DNA of 64,000 nt from Trichostrongylus colubriformis (Eukaryota > Nematoda > Chromadorea > Rhabditida > Trichostrongylidae). The stretch spans positions 30,605,994 through 30,669,993 of the forward strand of contig OZ022259.1 in assembly GCA_963978905.1 (NCBI GenBank). Reading direction: 5' to 3'. This document shows positions 58,901 through 64,000 of the stretch, one piece after another. The position numbers were made by a program, and so were the translations under genes. A model generated the notes under the pieces. The model was not told the DNA's origin. It worked only from the letters and a program-made list of their open reading frames with translations, and searched no databases. How positions within the stretch are numbered: position 1 is the first letter of the stretch; the number at the start of each line of letters is the position of its first letter.

Positions 58901-61900
58901 CTGCAATGAGTGCAACTAGCACAAATTCTATTGTTCTATTGGCTAACACGAGGTGAATCACATGTGTTAGTTATTCAGTTAATCGTATATTGCACATGCA
59001 GCGGTTAGTGTAGCCGCAACAATGACGGTAGCGAAATCAGGTCGCGGTGAGCAGATGGGCAGTCGGCGAGAGCAAACGAGACACGTGGAACGGCTGTGGC
59101 CGGGCATGCGTTAGAGACCTGCGGGTAGTGAATGAATGCAATGGCATCGGCGCTTTCCATACTTCGGAAAGCTGTTATGACACAGCAGATGCCGTATTGT
59201 TTCTAACACCTATTATGTTTGGCGACGGCCTCTCTGTGTGCAGTGACAATGCTATGCAGAAATATGCTAAATATTTCATGGAAACAATCAATACAGTGTG
59301 TAATGGTTCAGGTCGCAATCCTCCCTGTGTATTGTGCCCAACTATAGGCGGTGCACTGAAGTGCACAGACACGAATCAATGGGCACATGTGGTGTGTGCG
59401 TTATGGATACCTGAGTGCCGGTATGTTAATATTGGATTTCAATTTTCCCTTGCTTTCCAGTACGAAGTGAAAATTAATTCTGTGATTTCAAACTTCACAC
59501 TGCAATAAGAAAAATCAAATTGAGCTCTGCTCGAATGGGAGTGTTTTTTATGAGCACTTCATGTTTTGATACGATTTGATGATGATTGGCTAAAGTGCAG
59601 GTTAGAAAGGAAATCGTCATCGATTCCCCTTTGTACATCGCCTCACCTAGTTTTCAGTGTAGAAATTTCATATAGTAGAAAAGGTTGCGTCTTACCAGCA
59701 TAATAGCTTTAGGGATGTTTGAACATTAACTGATCCCGTTCCCGTGGCGAACCTTCTAGTATTGTTGATTTCAGGTTCGGAGACTTTGAAAAACGAGAGC
59801 CGATAACTCGCATACACGAAATAAAGGAAGAGAGATGGAGCGCGAAGTAAGCTCTTAGAGTAATACCCATTGGAGTAATGATACACACCGAGAGCTTTCA
59901 GATGTTCTATATGTGACACTCGTCAAGGTGCTTGTATAAAATGTTCCGTAGACTCTTGCATGTCGTCATTTCACTCCACATGTGCTCTTCGCAGTGGATT
60001 AGAGATGCGTATTGAACAGGTGAGTTTTGTAGGGATTGTTGAAGGTGAAGGTCAATGTGTCTGTGTCACAGCTGAAAGGCTATCATACTAAAGCCGAGGT
60101 TGCTCTTGCGATCGGTTTGCAATTCGGGTGAAGAATAAATGCGTTCAATCGCATGCGTTGTCACTTGGGTGTGCTATATTCTCGGGTTCTTTATTACCTA
60201 GGGGCCGTGAGTGACAACAGAGCATTTTTGTTGAGGAAAATGGGACGCTCAAGTCCTCAGCGACAAATCGATTCTCCGATTATGCGACCCGCAGAATCGC
60301 AAGGTATAACCTCAGCCTAAAGTGGAAGCTGTTTAAATAATAATCTAACACTCTTCATTATACGATGATTTTATTTGGCAGCTGATAAGGGTGTTTCTCA
60401 GAATAGATGATTGTGGAAAAGTGGGACAGGATAGGATCAGGATTAGACCTCAATTGCGATTCACAATTGTGCTCTCTTTACCTTCGTATGTATCTCAGAA
60501 ATGATTTTGTTTCTTTAGTTTCTAGCGTCATGCTTTCATAAAAATTGAAAAAAAGCAAAAGTACCCAGACGACTACCTGCCGGGGGGGAAGGGGGGGGGG
60601 GGGAGTTGCACAAAAATAACTGCTCTTCTTCAAATCTGCTGTTCTACAATTTTCACCTGTTCGCATGTAAAGCTGCTGCTTTTACCGGATCAATCCTTGT
60701 TTGCCGGATTTCGGCCAGGCAAAGCTCTCATTCATTTGCAGGATCCGATCGATGATAGAATACACATGATATCCCTTTGTCCGAAACACCGTTTCGCAAA
60801 GCCTTTCAGAAAAGACGAGAAATTGTGCGAATCAGGTCAGGTAGGTAGTTTTCTGTCTTCGATAGATGTTTTCAATCCTATGACATTGCGTCAAAATCGT
60901 ATAACTTGGTAATTTTGTCATGGGTCGAGCTGCCATGGAGTAGCTGAAGTAGTTGGATATGGCCTGTTCTACATTTTCGTGTATATCTGTTGATTACGTT
61001 CTTGTCTATTCCTGTTTTCTCATTATTTCGTATGTTTTAGCGCTTTGAGAGTAGTTGCTTTGGCTATAAATTCCCTACGAATTATATGTTTAGACTGCGT
61101 CAGATGACGAAACTGCGGGAGTTTGCGGCTCCAGTCCTTTGGAGAAGCTTGAGCAGGCCTGTTACGAGTTTGTTGACTACGCTGCCATCGCTACAAAGTA
61201 GAAGACTTACAAAACTCGGACCTTTCCTTCGCATTTTATTCTTTGGTTTTTAGGATGAAGCTCGATCCGTCAGTCGTAGCTGATGTTTTTGCTTATTGGG
61301 TGAAAAAGCGTTTACTACTGAACAAAGGCAAACCACTAATTGAAAATCTTCAGGATGAGATTAAAGTGTGTTTCGTGCCACGACTTGAGGACTCCTTGGT
61401 GCAGGCAATAAAATCATGGATTTCGTATCTTTTTTTTAGGTAGTTGAGCCGGAGCCTCCACAACTGGAGTTGCCAGTGTATACTGAATCCAAACCTGTGG
61501 AAGTCAAAAGAAAACGTGGGCGTCCAAGAAAAAATCCAGTTGATGAAGCTGTGACACCGTCAGCCTCCGAAGTGAAGGTTTTGGACTCGGAAGCACTCTG
61601 TGCGAGAGAAAGATTGCATTGTTCCCTTTCTGAGGTATGTCTTTTATTAATTCGGACGTGTTTTTTCTGCACTTTCTTGTTAATTTTTTAGAGCTGCTGA
61701 ATATAGCGAATGCAGTGACGAAAGGCGAAAAATTCAAAATAGTTAACTGAAAGTATAAATTTTATCAACATCTCCCATCTTGGTATCTTAGCAAACTGGA
61801 ATATACAAAGAGCTAGTAATCTGTAGAGTCTTGCTAAAGACAGTATTTTTGACGACTGTCTGTACCAAGTTCCTAATTCATAGATTACTAAGCATTAATG

Positions 61901-63894
61901 AAGTAGGGACGTTATTGGAAATAGTAGTTCTGAAAAGCAAGGATTTTTGGAGTCAAAGTCAAAATTAAAAGCAGGCTAGCTAAATCGGTGACTATGTTTG
62001 ATTTTTGAAATATGAAAGCTACTTAAATAACTAGATTGCTGTCATTATTTGGCTTCATTGGAATCGTTCAATGAATAGTAGAAAAGAATGTAGTGATAGC
62101 TATTCGAGTACAATCAGTCTGATGCGTGCAAGGATTGAAAGAATTGCGATTCTTATCCTAGTCTCATTCACTTGATTAAGCAGTAATATAATCTCCAGGT
62201 ATTTGGGAACCATCTTGTGTTCTGCACGATGCTGTCGTTTCAGGGAGTTCCGCCGGTGAAATGGAAGTGAAAAGGGGTTTAGATTGTATAGGTTATGGAA
62301 TATATGTATAGAATAGCTGGGATGCAAAGCGGAACAACTAGGTTGTAATGTACATTTTTTTCAGTTTTCGTATCTAACGTTTCGATTTTTTCTTGCTAAT
62401 GCTTGAGTCACAGATCTGCTAGATATTTTACATCGTTTGCAATCTGCTAGATATGTTATTCATTCGGGGGTTTATAAAATCGAGAGCTGCATTCACTTCA
62501 GGGAAAACGCTTATTCGATCTGGTGCTGAGAAAGTGCAAGGAACAGCGGAACTATCTCAACGCCCACATGGGTGGATTGCTGCTAATAACGGAGCATCTT
62601 TCGAAACCAGTTCCTCTCAGTCACCGTACAGACAGATACTTGAACGAGATTTTGCAGGTATGTCTACAACGTGGTTTGTTATCTGTGGTTTCTTATCCAG
62701 CGATACATGGTTTATTGGTCCCTTCTTCTTTTTTTGTGACATGATGATAATATCTATATTACAGACTTTCTGCCTGAGGGAAGTTATAGAGGAAGGTGAG
62801 AAACGTGCCGATGAGATTTGCAGTCTAAACGAGCTAATAGTACCAAAAGCGTCGCCTTCGTCGCGAAGGTACTTTTACGAGTTAGTATGGTTTTTCGTAA
62901 GTATCTCAGTTTACACTACTTCCAGAGATGACGTTTCGTCGATTGAGAGTACCCCAGCGTCAACATCCTCTTCGGAATCATATCATCCTCCTTGTTTGCG
63001 AAACAACTCTTCTGTCACGCAAGGACTGCATGCTGAAAATCAACAGTATGTTCCTGTAATGTCATATCGAATGTGGGCCTAAGAGTGCTCTGAGAGATCT
63101 GGAAAGATATTTCAGACGTCATGTTTCTGTACTTAGTTTTGCTTTTATGAGCCTTTATTAACGTAAGCTTTATGTTTTGGCTGGTTGTCGCGATCAAAGT
63201 AGTGTGAGCTAACGCTGAGCGGGATAAGTTGTATACAGTCACAGTTGTTTCTTTTTAATTGTCACGCTTTCGGAGCCTCTTGCCCCCAATTTGTGATGAT
63301 TGTGTTATAATTAATTAACAAAATGGGGTACATTTCAGAATAACACCATCAAAGCGAGTGCCTCGTCGATCGCTGTCGAGTCCTCGAAAGTGCCTAAGAA
63401 AACGTAGAAAGCCACCACTCACCACCTCCAAAGACTTCGAAGAGCAACGTCATAATCGAAGAAGAACTTTGAGGAGCTCTGACCTCAAGACCTTCGAGAA
63501 GGCGTATCTTCCACGAACACACGACTTAGATGGTGGTTGCGCTGCTGCGGATCCCAGCAATACGTCATTTCATGGTCGAGATACTCATCAGAATGTGAAG
63601 GCTGCCGAACTCGTTTTAAGTGATGCGAGTATGATTAACAGAAGAGAAGAGGATGCAAATGTCGCTGTAATCCCTGAAGCGTCTGCGCATATGAAGCAGT
63701 CATCGTCGAAAGGCCGTAGTAAGTCTCGAGCGCAGCGCAAATCTGATACAACTGTTGCTCTCGATGGATCTAAATCGCCTTCTCCAAAGCGTCAGCGGAA
63801 TGCTCAAGCGTTTGGTACAGAGCTGAGGCTACTGAAGTCATTGAATCTCAAAAACGCGAACAAGGATTTCAAGCACCGGTGGGGCATTTCTTAA
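55935..63894 (+). CDS. phf-15: JADE/PHF15-type protein: PHD finger plus extended PHD, AT-hook
   Basis: The exons are 55935-56007, 56313-56481, 57542-57733, about 57850-58023, 58112-58241, 58302-58385, 58443-58556, 58659-58788, 59312-59420, 59775-59846, 59902-60019, 60742-60840, 61094-61197, 61254-61365, 61440-61634, 62502-62657, 62765-62868, 62926-63045 and 63339-63894. All are in phase, giving about 936 aa. JADE hallmarks appear in order: [13 protein letters not shown] and [12 protein letters not shown] (N-terminal region); a C4HC3 PHD finger (C307, C310, C324, C327, H332, C335, C348, C351); an extended PHD ([27 protein letters not shown], then C417-C443 and CPKH); and the EPL-like helix block [12 protein letters not shown]...LNKGKPLI and [14 protein letters not shown] proteins scaffold HBO1 histone acetyltransferase and read H3 tails; nuclear action is inferred. 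An AT-hook ([11 protein letters not shown], 581-591) and a basic Ser-rich tail follow. The exon 3/4 joint is uncertain: donor 57734 with acceptor 57849, or donor 57691 with acceptor 57863. Confidence 0.9.
56173..56252. repeat. Half copy of the 15100-15339 MITE in JADE intron 1
   Basis: The reverse complement reads GGGTCAATTAAAGTGGGAAG, GAAGCTCCTATCCCTTCCTA and GGCTTAGGCT, matching the left half of the element at 15100 except for the homopolymer. Confidence 0.65.
56879..57240. mobile_element. Inverted-repeat element in JADE intron 2
   Basis: The arm at 56879-56970 (AAAATCCTTCCCCTTTCCAG, CTTAGGTAAAATAGTGTTCA, CATTGCGATAGC) pairs imperfectly with 57132-57240 (GGTGCCATCGCAATGAGG, TGTGGACACTATTCTCACCT). 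A GCGGTGTCGC/GCGACACCGC hairpin lies in the centre (about 56978-57015). Related sequence is at 13845-14060. Confidence 0.55.
60091..60321. mobile_element. MITE with TTATACCTTGCGAT ends, copy 2 (JADE intron 11)
   Basis: The left end GAGGTTGCTCTTGCGATCGG is diverged. The right end GAATCGCAAGGTATAACCTC is the exact inverse of the family end seen at 54189. It lies between exons 11 and 12 of the JADE-like gene and does not touch a splice site. Confidence 0.65.
60583..60604. repeat. Poly-G tract in JADE intron 11
   Basis: Two G runs (7 and more than 12) separated by AA. It is one of several long G/C homopolymers in the window; the others mostly sit at element ends. Confidence 0.8.
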
Positions 63895-64000
63895 GAGAAT
63901 AATAGCGTTCCATCGATCGTTGCATCGTAAGATCGGTCGATAGTCGGGATCGATGACACATGCAGTATGCTAAATTTCGCGTCCTATCGAGAGTGTCACG
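63895..64000. other. Start of the JADE 3' UTR / end of window
   Basis: Contains GATCGATCG-like palindromes (CCATCGATCGTTGCATCG, AGATCGGTCGATAG). No poly(A) signal is seen before the window ends. Confidence 0.5.

Noticed and set aside
59047..59311. Open frame leading into JADE exon 9
   Set aside because: It is intronic. The in-phase acceptor at 59311 joins correctly to exon 8, and the upstream residues have no JADE similarity.
1..64000. CRISPR arrays, bacterial operons or prophage
   Set aside because: No regularly spaced repeats or ribosome-binding-site gene organisation. Intron-containing genes show the sequence is eukaryotic.

Overview
This is a window of a eukaryotic nuclear genome. It most likely comes from a nematode, and probably a clade V / strongylid species such as a hookworm. 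I infer this from short exons with TTTCAG-type acceptors, compact split genes, a 15-nt exact match to the 5' end of the nematode spliced leader SL1 at 6059-6073 (minus strand), and a high density of small palindromic elements and mariner relics. The genus is an inference. There is one assembly gap (200 N, 18395-18594).

Only the last third has confidently identifiable genes. (1) A Ral-type small GTPase, plus strand, seven coding exons, 45369-50591, about 215 aa, with all G-box motifs and a geranylgeranylation-type CaaX end (CTIL). (2) A three-CCCH-finger protein of the ZC3H10 family, minus strand, two coding exons, 53522-52412, 299 aa. It converges on the Ral gene. (3) A JADE/PHF15-type PHD - extended PHD chromatin protein, plus strand, about 19 coding exons, 55935-63894, about 936 aa. 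It is divergent from the ZC3H10 gene. Exon boundaries were read from splice sites and checked for phase. All junctions are in phase, but exon 3/4 of the JADE gene has two workable solutions.

The first 45 kb is largely non-coding (intergenic or long introns). It holds only tentative exons: 67-128, 3162-3254, and an orphan first exon at 24349-24463 behind a GC-rich promoter-like block. It is dominated by repeats: two mariner-TIR palindromes (4013-5065 and 17663-19537, the latter split by a probably artefactual gap), a fold-back element carrying a tRNA-like sequence (11797-11973), tRNA-headed SINE-like copies (about 19.8, 35.0 and 39.3 kb), a fold-back family with GTCCACGG ends (20.1, 34.0 and 39.9 kb), and a 0.25-0.3 kb family copied at 5.2, 12.0, 21.4 and 38.1 kb. 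Three Mutator-like MITEs (38.45, 39.45 and 43.44 kb) each carry a visible 9-bp target-site duplication. Mariner transposase debris lies at 28.9-29.8 kb and inside Ral intron 4. The three identified genes share no obvious pathway, and there is no operon-like spacing.
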